Below are positions 26,201 through 37,929 of a stretch of 64,000 nt of DNA, piece by piece. This DNA comes from Mytilus californianus (lineage: Eukaryota; Mollusca; Bivalvia; Mytilida; Mytilidae). Under the pieces are notes generated by a model. The model had not been told where the DNA came from and ran no database searches. It was given only the letters and a program-made list of their open reading frames with translations. The stretch spans positions 66,496,100-66,560,099 of the forward strand of contig NW_026262712.1 in NCBI RefSeq assembly GCF_021869535.1, given 5' to 3'. Every line of letters begins with the position of its first letter. The stretch's first letter is position 1. A program made the translations under genes and the position numbers.

Positions 26201-29200
26201 CTTGATACAGGTCTGAATTTGGATTGTAATTAAATATTTGACATATTATAGTTTCTGAATAAATGTAGTCAAAGAACTTGAAATTGGTTATATGAATTGA
26301 ATTTATATTCAATTAAAGATTTCTTGCTGTTCTGCAATACACTGTGCTGTTGCGCAATACTTAATAAATCTGTTGCCAGACTATAAACAAATAAAGTTCA
26401 ATTTCTTCTCAATGTCATATTTGAAATTTATGAAAATCAATAGGGAGATTACATCAATAGCTATAAATAATTCACCAAAGTTTCATGCGAACTGCTTAAA
26501 GCATTTTTGAGTTGTTGTCCAAAAACTGGAAAATCCCCCCTTTTTTAATGAATAAAACCTCACAACTCAGAAATGTAAAATCTAAAATTTATAAAATTCT
26601 AAAGGGAGCTTACGGATTGATAATTTAGTCTTAGATGCAAGATTTTTTTATCAGTTGTTAGTGGCTTTGAACTAGCTGTCAGTAAATGCGAGTACTCTCA
26701 GATCTGTACTTAGTGTCTTTTAGTTGTTTGGATGTACAACTACCCGGCCACGTCCATTTGTATTTGTATTTATCCATCTGATGATTTAAGCCTCTTTCAA
26801 CTGATTTTTATAGTTTGTTCTTATATTGTACTGTTACACCACTGTCCCAGGTTAGGGGGTGGGTTGGGATCCCGCTAACATGTTTAACCCCGCCACATTC
26901 TGTATGTTCATGTATGTGCCTGTCCCAAGTCAGGAGCCTGTAATTCAGTGGTTGTCGTTTGTTTATGTGTTGCATATTTGTTATTCGTTCATTTTTTGTA
27001 CATAAATTAGGCCATTAGTTTTCTTGTTTGAATTGTTTTACATTGTCATTTTGGGACCTTTTATAGCTCACTGTGCTGTATGTGCTTTGTTCATTGTTGA
27101 AGGACGTACTGTGACCTATAGCTGTTAATTTCTGTGTCATTTGGTCTCTTGTTGAGAGTTGTCTCATTGGCAATCATACCACATCTTCTTTTTAATATTT
27201 ACATCAACAGATATAAACAATTCACCTAAGTCAAACTTAGTTGTAAGATCTCTGAAATTTTTTACACGGTACAAGTTTTTCTAATTGTTGGAGATTGTAC
27301 GGTGACAGTAACACCTGTAACTGCTTAACCCATTTCTTATGCACTTTGGTTCGATAAACTCACTGAATATCATACCACATCTCCTTATTTTTTTATGCAT
27401 TACAATTTACGTGTGCATGTAATTGTAAATAATATTTATATATATATATCAGAACAAACTTCATTGCGTCACTTTTATTTATGCATCCTTTGGCACAATA
27501 CAAGTTCTAAAATTACACAACATAAAACAACTTAAATGTTATTTCAGATGAAAGTTTTGTTTCAGTTCCATTCATAGGATTTATTAGAATTTTGTATGTT
27601 TTGCCAAGTCCAATAATTAGCTCTATGTGCATGTGTTAATTGGAGACTTTTCTATCCCGTATAAGAGTTTTGGAACTAATTCTGTTTCTTTTTTTGAAAA
27701 AAGTGAGCAAACAAATCTTGCACATTTAAACCTTTGTCTGCCATCACACTGTCACCTGGATCACATAATTGAACTACACATGTATTCTACATCTTTCAAC
27801 TATTTCACAGTCACTGGTACAACCAACATATGCATTAGAGACATACATTTTTGTAGTTGACTAAACCACCAGGTGTCGAACATACAAGTATTTTCAGTGT
27901 TTCTGTTTTTATATGATGAAAAGGTTGCCTGAGCTCTAGGAGCTTTATGTTTTATCACGGGATATTCTGTGCTGTCAATAATAATCCAAGTTGTAGGAAA
28001 CTTTAATTTGAAGTTGGATGGCGAAAAATACCTGACTAAACCACTAAATGGCCAAGTGTTAGCCTCACGCCACTGTTTAGACATAAAAACAATCCATGTT
28101 TACACAATATTCTTAACACTAGTTTCAATCTAGAATCTTGACAGTTCAAAGTTGGTTGTATAATGCCTCAATTTCATCAAAGTCATAAAAAAAATGATTT
28201 TCAAATGACACCCTATCAATTTGAAAATATATGTATCTCAAACAATGTGCTGCTGGACCAAGTGTGGTCAAAACAAATAAAAATTTAGTATACAACTCTA
28301 AACTGGTATAAAAATGCATGGCTGTGTCACATGTCTTCATTTCAAAATTCTCTGCTGAAAATATAGGCATTGATGGTGTTTGCGTAATTCCATCTGTGAA
28401 GCTCAACATTAGCTCGGCAGTTGGTGGTGGACAGTCATAAATCCTGGCTGCAGTATGAATGACTTCTTCAGGAAAACCAACTTTACAATCAAAACTTTCC
28501 TCTAGATTTCTACTACAATATTCATCAAGTTTAGTTCTTTTGTTTTCACAGGAAACTGCCCTGATTTTTCTTTTTGCGGACGATTCAGTCTCTTGCTTGA
28601 TCCAGGAAAATAGGCTGGGAATGGCAGTAGACTTAAGTCTCTGTATGGAGGGTTTGCGCTCTGAAAAAGGTTATAAAACATTAGTTTTTTTGATAATTAA
28701 ATGAACTTCCATTAGCAATGTATACTTTGTACTACCTGGCAAAATATTAACTAGATTTATTCATTACAATCTGGATAAAACTATGTTAGCCTGATTCAAT
28801 GTACATCAAAATGTATGTTATGTAAATCCAAAGGACAAACAATGAGAGATGTATGCAACAAACATACATTGTTTGTACCTAAATAACTATAATATAAATG
28901 AGAGCATGTCATTGTTTTGTTCCTGTTAACATTGTCATTGATATTTTTCAAGAAAGTCTATGAGGCATAGCTTATGCATTCCTGTCATTACTACATTAGC
29001 ATAATTACTGCTAAAATAATTCTCAGTATGATATACCTCTTGTAAGAAATCATTATAATTGTAGCAAGCACCAAAAAATCTCAAACAGATCACATTGAAT
29101 CGTAATCCAAAAAATTATGACGTCTTGAGAATTAACCACCCCCTTTTATTCTAAAACGATAATTGCGGTTGTAAACAGACTTTGGTTTATTCGCATGGCG

Positions 29201-32200
29201 ATTACATATTTAACTATATATTTTAAAAAGAAAATAGAGTTTTACCATGAATAGTTTCCTGCACGTAGTCTTTTTCAGTAAAATGTGCCTTGCAAACAAC
29301 AGCTGATTGAGATGGACTCCACGATTTCATCGTGTTCTCGTCCAATCTGCGTATGGGCCATGGCGTTGATCCAACTTTTCCTTCTTTTTAAGTCATTTGG
29401 AAATGCATGTCCTCCTCTTAAATGACATCCAGGTACACAACAACAAGTACTTGGCATCGTTAATTAAAAATGCAACTGTATAGTTGCACAGTGCAGAAAC
29501 CGGAAGTTTAAGAACAGGATCGGCTACCACGGCGCCACCTATTCAGGAACGACAATTTGCTACTTTATATAACTGCGAAATAACAATCAATAATGTTAGA
29601 TGGGTTCATGTGCATAAACAGAAATGCGCCTTAAATTGTATAATATAATTCATGTTCAGTCGACCTTTAATTGTTATATCAACGACTGAAATGATTTATA
29701 AACATCTAGATTGCAGATAACACTCGAAATTAACCCGACCTCTTAACACACGGAATTCAAATAATTCTAGTTTGTCAATCAGTTGACTGCTTATAATGTA
29801 AAATACAAATATATCAAAAGTTTTTAAAACTAACAAAACACAATGATCGTTTCTCTATTTCCCAATGTAAATGAAATGAAACAAAAAACATTTTATATCA
29901 CAATAAGAAGAGGAGAAAATCAACATTTTCCGGATCTACTTGGAGCCTAATGACCCCTCATGTAGATTAGTTGGATATCGCGGAAAGAAAGATTAACACG
30001 GCAACTAGAAAGGCATTAAAGCACTGCCTTTAAAAAAATAGGGTAGGTAGGTCGGTATTTCCATTTTATTTTTTGCGACATAATTTTGAGTCATGCGGTC
30101 CGTCTTGCCGTGGTCCGAGTTGTCCATGGGCTGAGTTTACCCATACTTTTAATGATTGGATTATTTCCCTTGGTTATTGGTTGGAAAAAAATGGCAGCAA
30201 TGTGTTTATTTCATCACACGAGTCACAAGTTTCCTTAAAACAGCTGTCATATTCACGATTGTGAACATTTAGATGTATCAGGCAATTGATTTATTTTATT
30301 GGCAACTCGAACATCGCTTTTGACACGAGTTCAGTTTATTTTTCACTTTACGACAGAAATAAAATGACAGGGTTTGCGCTCAAAAGTAGGGTTGGTCGGG
30401 TAACCGTAAACAGACATATATTTTTTTTTGGCCTTACTACATGTGATTGTATATTACATATAAAGCTGATGGATAAGCTTCGAATAGAAGTTGCCATGAA
30501 AAATATTATAAATTTTATTCATAAGCATTACAAGCAAAGGAAACACATATGTATTTGACAAAAGGAAGTACATGAGCTGCAGACCTGAAAAACAATCAGG
30601 ATCATAGTATAATTTACGAAGAATAAAGTTTGTACCAAGCATCATAAGAAATAATTTGCAGTAAATAAGAGAATGTAAAGGATTTCCATACATACATGTA
30701 CATTACATTCAAAGGACATACATGTATTTACAAAACATAATTATATAGGGATCTTAAAATGAATGAAATCCTATAGCTTACTGGGATGAAGATTGGTACT
30801 AAAAATCTTATAGCTCTCAGTGGTGATTGCTGAAAAAAGGAAAATGAAAAAAATTGTTTTATGTATAAATGACATGTAGAGGACATATATATAATCTGAC
30901 AGCTGAAATTTGAATAGATAGGCATTTAGAAATGATACCAAGTCACTTAAACCAACATATCTTTGTATCATATGTGAAAGAAATGTAAAAAGAAGGATAC
31001 ATGGACATAAGGGGGGCTCCAGTACCTTAGGTAGCAGGGTCATGTTTAAAAAATGCCTCAGGTCACAGGTCACTTTTAGGCAAATCTGACAGGTTCTTTT
31101 GAATGAGATGACAGGTGTTACTGTCTCCTACCATGTTTCATATGCATGTATATGCATGCATTTTTTAGATGAAGGATTTCAGAAAACAGGAAGAAGAATA
31201 TTGAATAAACTGAAAACATGTCACAAAGTATCGCAAAACCACATAAATCTTACCGCCATTTATCAAGACTCTATGACTTGTAGTTGCAGAAAAAATGTGA
31301 CCAAAATTTCATGATATTTTACAAACATGTTTTCGCCAAAAAGGAAGTGCAACATCGATGGAACAAAAAACATGTCAACCTGTATTGGATAACCAGATGA
31401 AGCTTGCTGCCATATAACAAGAAGCTATGACTTGTAGTTAATGATAAAAATGGGTCAAAACATCCAAGGCTGTGTTGTGCAGAATGTTTAAGATTGGAGA
31501 ATGCTCTATACTGAACATCTAAATATTTGAAATATGAAATGTAAAAATTCCTCAAACTATTCTATAACAGCAGGCACACAACTTCAACATATGTCCAATT
31601 TTCCGGTGACGTTTTGGGGATCTGGATTGAAAACTGTAGGAGGAGTTGACTTCACTAAACTTGTATCCTTTTTCAAGTTTCCAAGTTTGGAAAAATGAGA
31701 AAAAAATTCATCAAACAGTTGATAGGTGCACAACTTCAACATATGTGTAATCTTCCTGTCAAGTTTCAGGGAATTAGGTTGAAAACTGTAGGAAGAGTTG
31801 ATTACATTAAGTACCCACTTTTCCCTGCCCACCCAATATCACATACTATAAGCTGGTTTAGGACTTTGTCCAACCTGGCCTAAAATGTGTCACAGATGGA
31901 GAGACAAAGGTAAAGTAGAATACACTCCTTCATGTTGAGCCAGGGTATGAAAATAAAAATAAATCTACAGGAGTCATACTCTGTGATCAATATTACCCTC
32001 TCTTCCTTGTTTTCTTTAGCAAATCTTGTCCAGGCACGTAAAGTCTTTGTTAGTAATGTGTGCCTGTAAAACATAACAAAACAAAAAATCTTAAACATAT
32101 CGTTTTCTAATGTCACAGTTATCAAATATTACAAAGTAAATCATAATTTAAAATAATATTATAAGTACATTGTTGGATCCAGGATAGGTCGCAGAGGGCT

Positions 32201-35200
32201 TATGCAACCTTTGATCACCAAATTTTTTTTTAAATCTCATATTTCTCATGATTTATTTGAATTTTTTGAATAAAATTGAAAAAAAATGTTTCCACCTCAA
32301 TTCCCTCCTTGGTATATCTTCACTATTCTGCATTACACACACCTTTTCAACAATCCTGGATCCCCCTGAAGATGGCAATGATTTTTAAATATCACCTCTA
32401 TTAGATACTGTAAATTCAGTAATTAATGTGTGCATCTATTATTGGGAATCACTGATTACTGGTAAAAATGTGAGATCTACTTAATGTGATTGCAAAACGC
32501 AACTTTTTATTATTGAGAACCTGATCCTGTAGCATTTTTCGCATTAATAACTAGAGGCTCTCAAGAGCCGGTGTCGCTCACCTGTATTTACTGATGCTTT
32601 GGAAATCATGTAAAATAAGGTTAAAATCATAATTAATAGTATTAGATATTAGATATTATAATGATATCTAAAATAATAACAAGATAAATCTAAATCTGAT
32701 GAACATTTTTGCCACCTGTCAGATTTGCTCTAAATGCTTTGGTTTCAGAGATATAAACCAAAAACTGCATTTTACCCCTATGTTCTATTTTTAACCAAGT
32801 CGGCCATGATGGTTGGAAAGCGGGGTCATCAGACAATTTTTTTAAACTAGATACCCTAATAATGATTATGGCCAAGTATGGTTAAATTTGTCTCAGCAGT
32901 TTCAGAGAAGAAGATTTTTGTAAAAGATTACAAAAATTTACGAAAAATTGTTAAAAATTGACTATAAAGGGCAATAACTCCTAAAGGGGTCGACTGACAA
33001 TTTTGGTTATGACGACTTATTTGTAGATCTTACTTTGCTGAACATTATTGCTGTTTACAGTTTATCTCTATCTATAATAATATTCAAGATAATAACCAAA
33101 AACTGAAAAATTTCCTTAAAATTACCAATTCAGGGGCAGCAACCCAACAACAGGTTGTCAGATTTGTCTGAAAATTTCAGGGCAGATAGATCTTGACCTG
33201 ATAATCAGTTTTACCCTATGTCAGATTTACTCTAAATGCTTTGGTTTCAGAGATAAGCCATAATCTGCATTTTACCCCTATGTTCTATTTTTAGCCATGG
33301 CCGCCATCTTGGAATGTTGGCTGGGTCATCAGACACATTTTTTAAATTAAATACCCTAACGATGATTGTGGCTAAGTTTGGTTAAATTTGGCCCAGTGGT
33401 TTCAGAGGAGAAGATTTTTGTAAAAAGCTAACGACGACGACGGACAACGGACGACGGACGCCAAGTGATGAGAAAAGCTCACTTGGCCCTTCGGGCCAGG
33501 TGAGCTTAAAACATCACAATGATTTCTGAATTTACAATTTTACAGAATGGCTCACTGTTCTATACAGTGCTATAAATAAACATGGTTTTCGTTCATATGA
33601 ATTTTAACATTTTGTCATGGCCTTTTATAGCTGACTATTGGTATGGGTTTTGCTCATTGTTGAAGGCTGTACAGCAACCTTTAGCTGCTTACATCCTCCT
33701 CCTTTGGTCTTTGATTGATAGTTGTGTCATAGGCAATCAATACCATGTCTCCTTATTTCTATATTGACAAGTCCCAATCAATTCCTGAATGTTTGGTTCA
33801 AAGAGAAATACTTTATTCCAGCTTTTATTCCTGATATTTCATAGTGTTTAGAGTGCTATTAAAAATGCTATTTCCAAATGTCTATCAAATTCTATATAAC
33901 ATTTGAAATCTTCTAACCTGATATTTATTGGTATAAATAATTACAAACAAACAGAAATAGTTACTAATAAAGAAGAACATCAAAGGAACTGACCAGCATT
34001 AATTTCATCAATACAAGATCATCTGTAGGGAATTATGGGAGAACAAGAATGTGTCCATAGTACACGGATGCCCCACTCGCACTATCATTTTCTATGTTCA
34101 GTGGACCTTAAAATTGGGGTCAAAACTCTTAATTTGGCATTAAAATTAGAAAGATCATATCATAGGGAACATGTGTACTAAGTTTCAAATTGATTGGACT
34201 TCAACTTCATCAAAAACTACCTTGACCAAAAACTTTAACCTGAAGCGGGACAGACCGAAAAACATAATGCCCCTCTACTATCGTAGGACAATCCTGAAAT
34301 CTGGCCTTTAAGTCATGAAACTTTACTCAGAACTGGGAGTGCATAATTTGTGCTCTAAAAACCAAATCCAGTATTCTGATTGGTTGATTTCTGTGCTCAA
34401 ATTTTTTTTTTGGCTGCATGGCGAGAATGCTATTTCCAAAACTTTTTCTAATTATCAAATTCAAGTCCAAATTTAGTTATCCAATCAAAAATAAAACAAT
34501 AATATCTTACCGTACTTGTATGTTTCCATTAATTATACCTACCTATAATGCCATACTGATGTGGCCAATCTGTCATCATCTTCAGCTGTTGTTCTAAAAA
34601 TTGCACAATAAACAATACATTTTCAAATATTCTTGTTTATTGCATTGAAGAACTATATACAAATTTTCATGAAGGTTGACCATGTATGTAAGTTTATTAT
34701 TCTACTTTTCAATTTAGAACTTCAAACATGTACAAGAATTTATTACTGGGAAATTTCAGCAAATAAAATAATCATTGATTAAATATTGCAAGATCTGTAT
34801 GTGTTGTGGTGGAATTTTACCAGCAAAAACTTTAATGTACATTTTAATTGTTGTGATGTCTATTAAGTTTTATTTTCACATGAGAAAAAACTTGGCATTA
34901 CTTTCTGACATTTTGTGGGAATTATAATGGGACAGTTATATACTTCTTCACATTGACTCTTCTGGGACATAAGTCTTTTTCTTAAGACACCAATGCACAT
35001 CTCTTTTAATCGCATTTCAGGTCTATTTAGACACATTAGAAATGTGGCTGTTATTAGTAATCCATGCAACGACAAAAAAAACCCAAAGTTTCAGGTCTAA
35101 TTTCACATTGTTTCAGTTCACTGGAAAATAAATACACATACTTCAGGATAATTAATATCTGTATGACTGTTTCTAATGAAAATCTGAATTGCAAAAAAAG

Positions 35201-37675
35201 GGGTGAAAATCATCAAAGAAATCCAGCAGAAGGTGCTAAAAAAATTAGTTTAAGCTGACCACTTGTTCATGTGTAAGTCCCACATTAGGAATTTCTTGCT
35301 TTTTTGTGTTGTAGGGTTGCTGTTAATTAAATATACCTTAACACTTTTTATTCATAGTGAATCATTTTTCAAAACATTTTTCACTTTTGAACTAGACCTT
35401 TTGGAAAATTGGAGAGCTTGGAAGGCATTACTAACTTTTTTCCATTGAATAGAATGATGCCTTATTTGTTAAGGAAAACAGGCACCTAATTGACACTTGA
35501 TCAGCTTTTAAAAAAACTTACGTTGATGCTACAGCTGTAACAGAATATGACCTTAGAAGTCTTCTTCCTCTAGATTCTACATCTGTAAATGTTTGAGTAG
35601 CTATGGCACTTAAAGCACTTCGTAGTATCTTCAGATCACCAGCAGCATTGTCATTCATAACATAGTCATCGCATTCATAACTGTAGACAAAATAAAGGTT
35701 ATACTATCTTTATATAATCTTACATGCCTGCACCAGATACTTTTAGGCTTAAGGTATGATTATGATCATTATTACTAAACTAGACAAATCATAAAAGTTG
35801 TCAAGGAAATCAATATAATCATGATAATGCAAATCTGAATTATGATTTCAAGATTGATTTTTGCTGTTTAACACCACTTTAAGCACTATTGGCTATTTCG
35901 TGGCAGCCAATTTTTTATTGATGGAGTATGCCAAAATGCTTGGAGAGAACCACAACTTTCAACAGGAACTGAACTATCATGTCGGGGCCTTTTATAGCCG
36001 ACTATATGCTATGGGATTTTCTCATTGTTGAAGGCCATACGGTTGCCTATAATTGCTTTCATCCACTTCATTTGAATTTTGGTGGATAGCTGTCTCATTG
36101 GCAATCATACCACATCTCCTTACTTTTATACTTAATAATCAAAATCTGAATCAACTTACCAGTATACATATCTGTTGTTAACTTCAATACTCAAAGGATG
36201 CTGAAAAATATAAATTTATATAAACGAAGGACATGTGAGGTATGTGTCAATAAGACAGCAACCCAAAGGCACAAAAATAAACATTTTACATTTACTGTAC
36301 ATGCTTCATCACAAGTTTCTTCACAATATGTCAAACCTTTAATCGTTCCAGCCTAAAAAATTTGTTAACAGAGACTGCCAAAGATCAGACATCAAAACAA
36401 ATCTCTAAATTGACAAAAGCCTTAAATTATAACTAAAGATACGAAGTGACAACAATACTTAGCCAGTGGTATACATACTTTACTTTCTTGGTAATGTTTG
36501 AGAAGACAACAATACTTAGCCAGTGGTATACATACTTTACTTTCTTGGTAATGTTTGAGAGCATGTTCCTCATTAAACCTTCCACAAGCCACATTTGGAC
36601 AGCTCAAACATGCCTGAAAAATACAAATATATAACACTAAATGAGTTTCGAAGAAATGACTTCTAAATCAACAGTAACTGTTCAGAATCATTTGAAAAAA
36701 ATCTAGATTTCTGAACAGCGCAAAGTGATTGTCATACTTTTGTAACAAAAAGTCTCGAAGGCAAATGAAAATGCCACTCTTGTTCTCTGGTTTATTTAAT
36801 ATTTTTGGATGTGTTGGGATATTCTTATTGAATAGTCAAAACGTACAAAAACAGCAGCTATTTTATTGAAATCATTCTTCACACACTAATAAATACATGA
36901 AGTCTCTTTTAAGGATATATTTTTTAAATATTAGAAGAATACAAAAACAAAACAAAACAACAAAAATAATATTACCCCAGAGTATCACATCAAGATGTTT
37001 TGGAGTGTTTTAATTGATGTAAATTATTATGTCTATATGTTTATTGTTGAAATGTCTTTATCATTTACAATTTGTACACAAGTTCACCAACTGATACAAG
37101 CTAATGTTAATGATTTGTTTACCTATCAATGAGTTTAAGAATACATCAGCAGTGATGCCATTTGTAGCAACATATTTTCAACACCATTATCTATTAACCT
37201 TCTTTCACAGTGATCTTTGATGGCAAATTGTCCAACTGACAATAACAGTGCATATCCTTACTATCATTTCGACACTATGATTATGTTACGTATACCTTAC
37301 ATATGAACAAATCAAAAGTACCTTTTATGAATGTGTATTAGAGACTACTTTTTGTGACACAGATGGTTGTACTGAGTAAAACATCTTTAATTGGTATACA
37401 TGGTATACTAGACAATGCAATTCTTTCATAACCTTAACAACACCATTTTGATACTTGTCAAAAAACCTTCATCAATAAAAGTGATTACTTTAATATAACA
37501 CAGAGTACTAGGCAAAGAAAAAAGATTATGATTTGAAACTGAAACTGTATATTTTTCTATTCCTTACCCATACACTCTCAGTTGTACCACAGATATAACA
37601 CAACCATTTCTGAGGATTTAAGCATGAATGGTTCCAGTTGGGTCTTATCTTGGTTACATGTTTACAATTGTCCAT
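14184..37675 (-). CDS. USP44: ubiquitin carboxyl-terminal hydrolase 44/49-type, 16 coding exons, 673 aa
   Basis: Minus-strand exons: 37568-37675, 36536-36613, 36160-36200, 35522-35680, 34543-34593, 31997-32063, 23366-23499, 22558-22717, 21318-21457, 20531-20680, 18149-18248, 17334-17466, 16874-16942, 16097-16196, 15313-15512, 14184-14515. Phases close to 2022 nt; human USP44 and USP49 are about 690-710 aa. Residues 1-90 form a UBP zinc finger ([50 protein letters not shown]). The USP domain runs from about 189 to 594: Cys box [12 protein letters not shown] with C203, [62 protein letters not shown], His box GFKSGHYTA with H553, and NFNDSRV with D571. It cleaves ubiquitin from substrates; vertebrate relatives act on histone H2B and the anaphase checkpoint in the nucleus. 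A 79-residue tail carries basic clusters at 648-654 and 666-669, a likely nuclear signal. An acceptor AG directly precedes the ATG, so a 5' UTR exon lies upstream, unidentified. Invertebrates may hold one gene for USP44 and USP49. Confidence 0.95.
18405..18690 (-). repeat. interspersed bivalve repeat (opposite copy)
   Basis: Reverse-complement relative of 1592-1755: contains CATCCTAGATACCAGGATT, TCTACAAGAGACTCATCAGT and TACAAAGTTGAAGAGCATTG. Lies in the intron between USP exons 10 and 11. Confidence 0.7.
18914..20180 (+). mobile_element. dispersed element with terminal hairpins (family A), copy 1
   Basis: Starts CTAGAGGCTCTAAAGAGCCT and ends in a hairpin around AGCTCACTTGACC / GGTCAGGTGAGCT, preceded by GACGGACGACGGACGCC. 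The interior holds two diverged units sharing TTTGTAGATCTTACTTTGCTG. Copies: 32550-33507 (same strand) and 48341-49275 (opposite). It is non-coding. Read on the minus strand it ends in a hairpin followed by CTAG and T, as a Helitron 3' end would. Confidence 0.75.
20204..20236. repeat. poly-T/poly-G tract
   Basis: About 12 T followed by about 21 G, just past the end of the family A element. Homopolymer lengths are likely to be imprecise. Confidence 0.9.
21595..22035 (-). repeat. tandem-unit repeat (family E), about 3 units
   Basis: Units of roughly 150-170 bp share CAAAGTCAACAGACCATGAC, GGAAATAAGATGTGCCAATG and CATACCAAATATCATTGAC. The same unit is repeated in opposite orientation at 49430-50545. 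Located in the intron between USP exons 8 and 9. Confidence 0.75.
22051..22492 (+). repeat. dispersed repeat ending GGGGCATAAAA (family B')
   Basis: Starts AATGGGGAATGTGTTCTTGG and ends TACGTCTGGGGCATAAAAA. It contains two internal units with GTTTCATAACATTTGGTTGA. A reversed copy, split by an insertion, lies at 42214-43789. Confidence 0.8.
23935..24060. repeat. diverged relative of the small foldback at 51635-51744
   Basis: Shares AAAATTTTATGATAAAAATT-type arms, TTGATCGTAAGTTATACTGA and GGATTTTTTGTGAAAT with 51635-51744. Confidence 0.45.
25030..26120 (-). repeat. tandem-unit repeat (family F), about 6 units
   Basis: Six units of about 130-150 bp, each with CCATGAAAATGAGGTCAAGG and a CATACACCAAATATAGT segment. 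Boundaries are GAAATGTCTCGCC at one side and GCAGGCTCGACAAAA at the other. It is non-coding and lies in the large intron between USP exons 6 and 7. Confidence 0.75.
26618..27195 (+). repeat. dispersed repeat with TCTCATTGGCAATCATACCA end (family C)
   Basis: Contains AACTAGCTGTCAGTAAATGC, CTGTCCCAAGTCAGGAGCCT, CAGTGGTTGTCGTTTGTT and ends GTCTCATTGGCAATCATACC. Other copies or fragments: 24740-24800, 33590-33765, 35982-36125, 41830-42085, 47850-48110 (plus) and 42537-43523, 56250-56410 (minus). Confidence 0.75.
27880..29457 (-). pseudogene. broken THAP plus DDE_4 transposase gene (ISL2EU-like) in a USP intron
   Basis: The first exon starts [20 protein letters not shown] at 29457, a THAP zinc-finger start, with RRKSWINA following. 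An apparent 7-bp insertion near 29353-29359 then shifts the frame; the THAP end continues one frame over as [19 protein letters not shown] to a donor at about 29247. A second exon (about 28664-28146) reads [13 protein letters not shown], then an acidic linker, then [20 protein letters not shown], and stops at TGA. A third piece (about 28070-27886) reads [30 protein letters not shown] and FSSYKNRNT. This is the start of a DDE_Tnp_4 domain with its first Asp; the helix-turn-helix before it and the rest of the domain are missing. Known relatives bind and move DNA. This copy looks dead and lies in the same orientation as the host gene. Terminal repeats were not identified. Confidence 0.75.
29460..31567. 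other. intron sequence without recognised gene
   Basis: Part of the 8.5-kb intron between USP exons 6 and 7. Between about 30030 and 30425 it holds a repeat bracketed by AATAGGGTAGGTAGGTCGG and AAGTAGGGTTGGTCGGGTAA. Short ORFs here show no family motifs. Confidence 0.4.
31568..31880. repeat. two tandem units of ~160 bp
   Basis: Both units contain GCACACAACTTCAACATATG-like and TTGAAAACTGTAGGAGGAGT-like segments in the same order. Related sequence extends upstream to about 31150. Confidence 0.65.
32550..33507 (+). mobile_element. dispersed element with terminal hairpins (family A), copy 2
   Basis: Starts CTAGAGGCTCTCAAGAGCCG and ends AGCTCACTTGGCCCTTCGGG CCAGGTGAGCTT, preceded by GACGGACAACGGACGACGG. 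Same organisation as 18914-20180 with a shortened first half. Lies in the intron between USP exons 5 and 6. Confidence 0.75.
33590..33765 (+). repeat. family C fragment
   Basis: Contains TGGCCTTTTATAGCTGACTA, GCTCATTGTTGAAGGCTGTA and a diverged end (GTGTCATAGGCAATC). Confidence 0.6.
34042..34288 (-). repeat. family B repeat copy
   Basis: Starts AACAAGAATGTGTCCATAGT, contains GAAAGATCATATCATAGGGA and ATTGGACTTCAACTTCATC, and runs to CCCCTCTACTATCGTAGG. The final GGGGCATAAA is missing. Full copies: 38176-38469 (same orientation) and 62550-63005 (opposite). Confidence 0.75.
35982..36125 (+). repeat. family C fragment next to a USP exon
   Basis: Contains GGCCTTTTATAGCCGACTAT and ends GTCTCATTGGCAATCATACC. 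It comes within about 35 bp of the donor side of USP exon 3. Confidence 0.65.
36448..36561. repeat. 57-bp tandem duplication across a USP exon-intron junction
   Basis: The unit starting GACAACAATACTTAGCCAGT (plus strand) occurs at 36448-36504 and 36505-36561, almost identical. On the coding strand each copy holds the end of USP exon 2 (KHYQESK) and its donor, so two potential donors lie 57 bases apart. The intervening sequence is open in frame. Confidence 0.9.
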
Positions 37676-37929
37676 CTGAAAAATACATTGTTATACAATA
37701 GACAATCTAAAAGTTAAATAGTTTGTTAAATGGAAAATTCTTTGAATTGCAGAATTGGACAGTGGTGTATTTTTTTTTTTTTTTTTGTCTTTTTCCAAAA
37801 AAGGAAGAGATCTGATAACTTCTAATTTTCATTCACTATTTCACTTACTAGTAACACCTTTCTTAGATTTTAAAAATGCAACAACATGCTGGATTAATAT
37901 TCAAAATTGAATGTAAACAAAGTAGTTAA

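Noticed and set aside
29275-29457. Intact 60-aa THAP mini-protein
   Set aside because: The frame is lost after WINA by an apparent 7-bp insertion and the true THAP end continues in another frame, so the short ORF is a product of decay.
36422-36637. Protein with a genuine internal 19-residue repeat in the USP zinc finger
   Set aside because: The repeat comes from reading through the duplicated donor into intron; the family alignment supports splicing at the first donor, so the extended form is kept only as a possible isoform.
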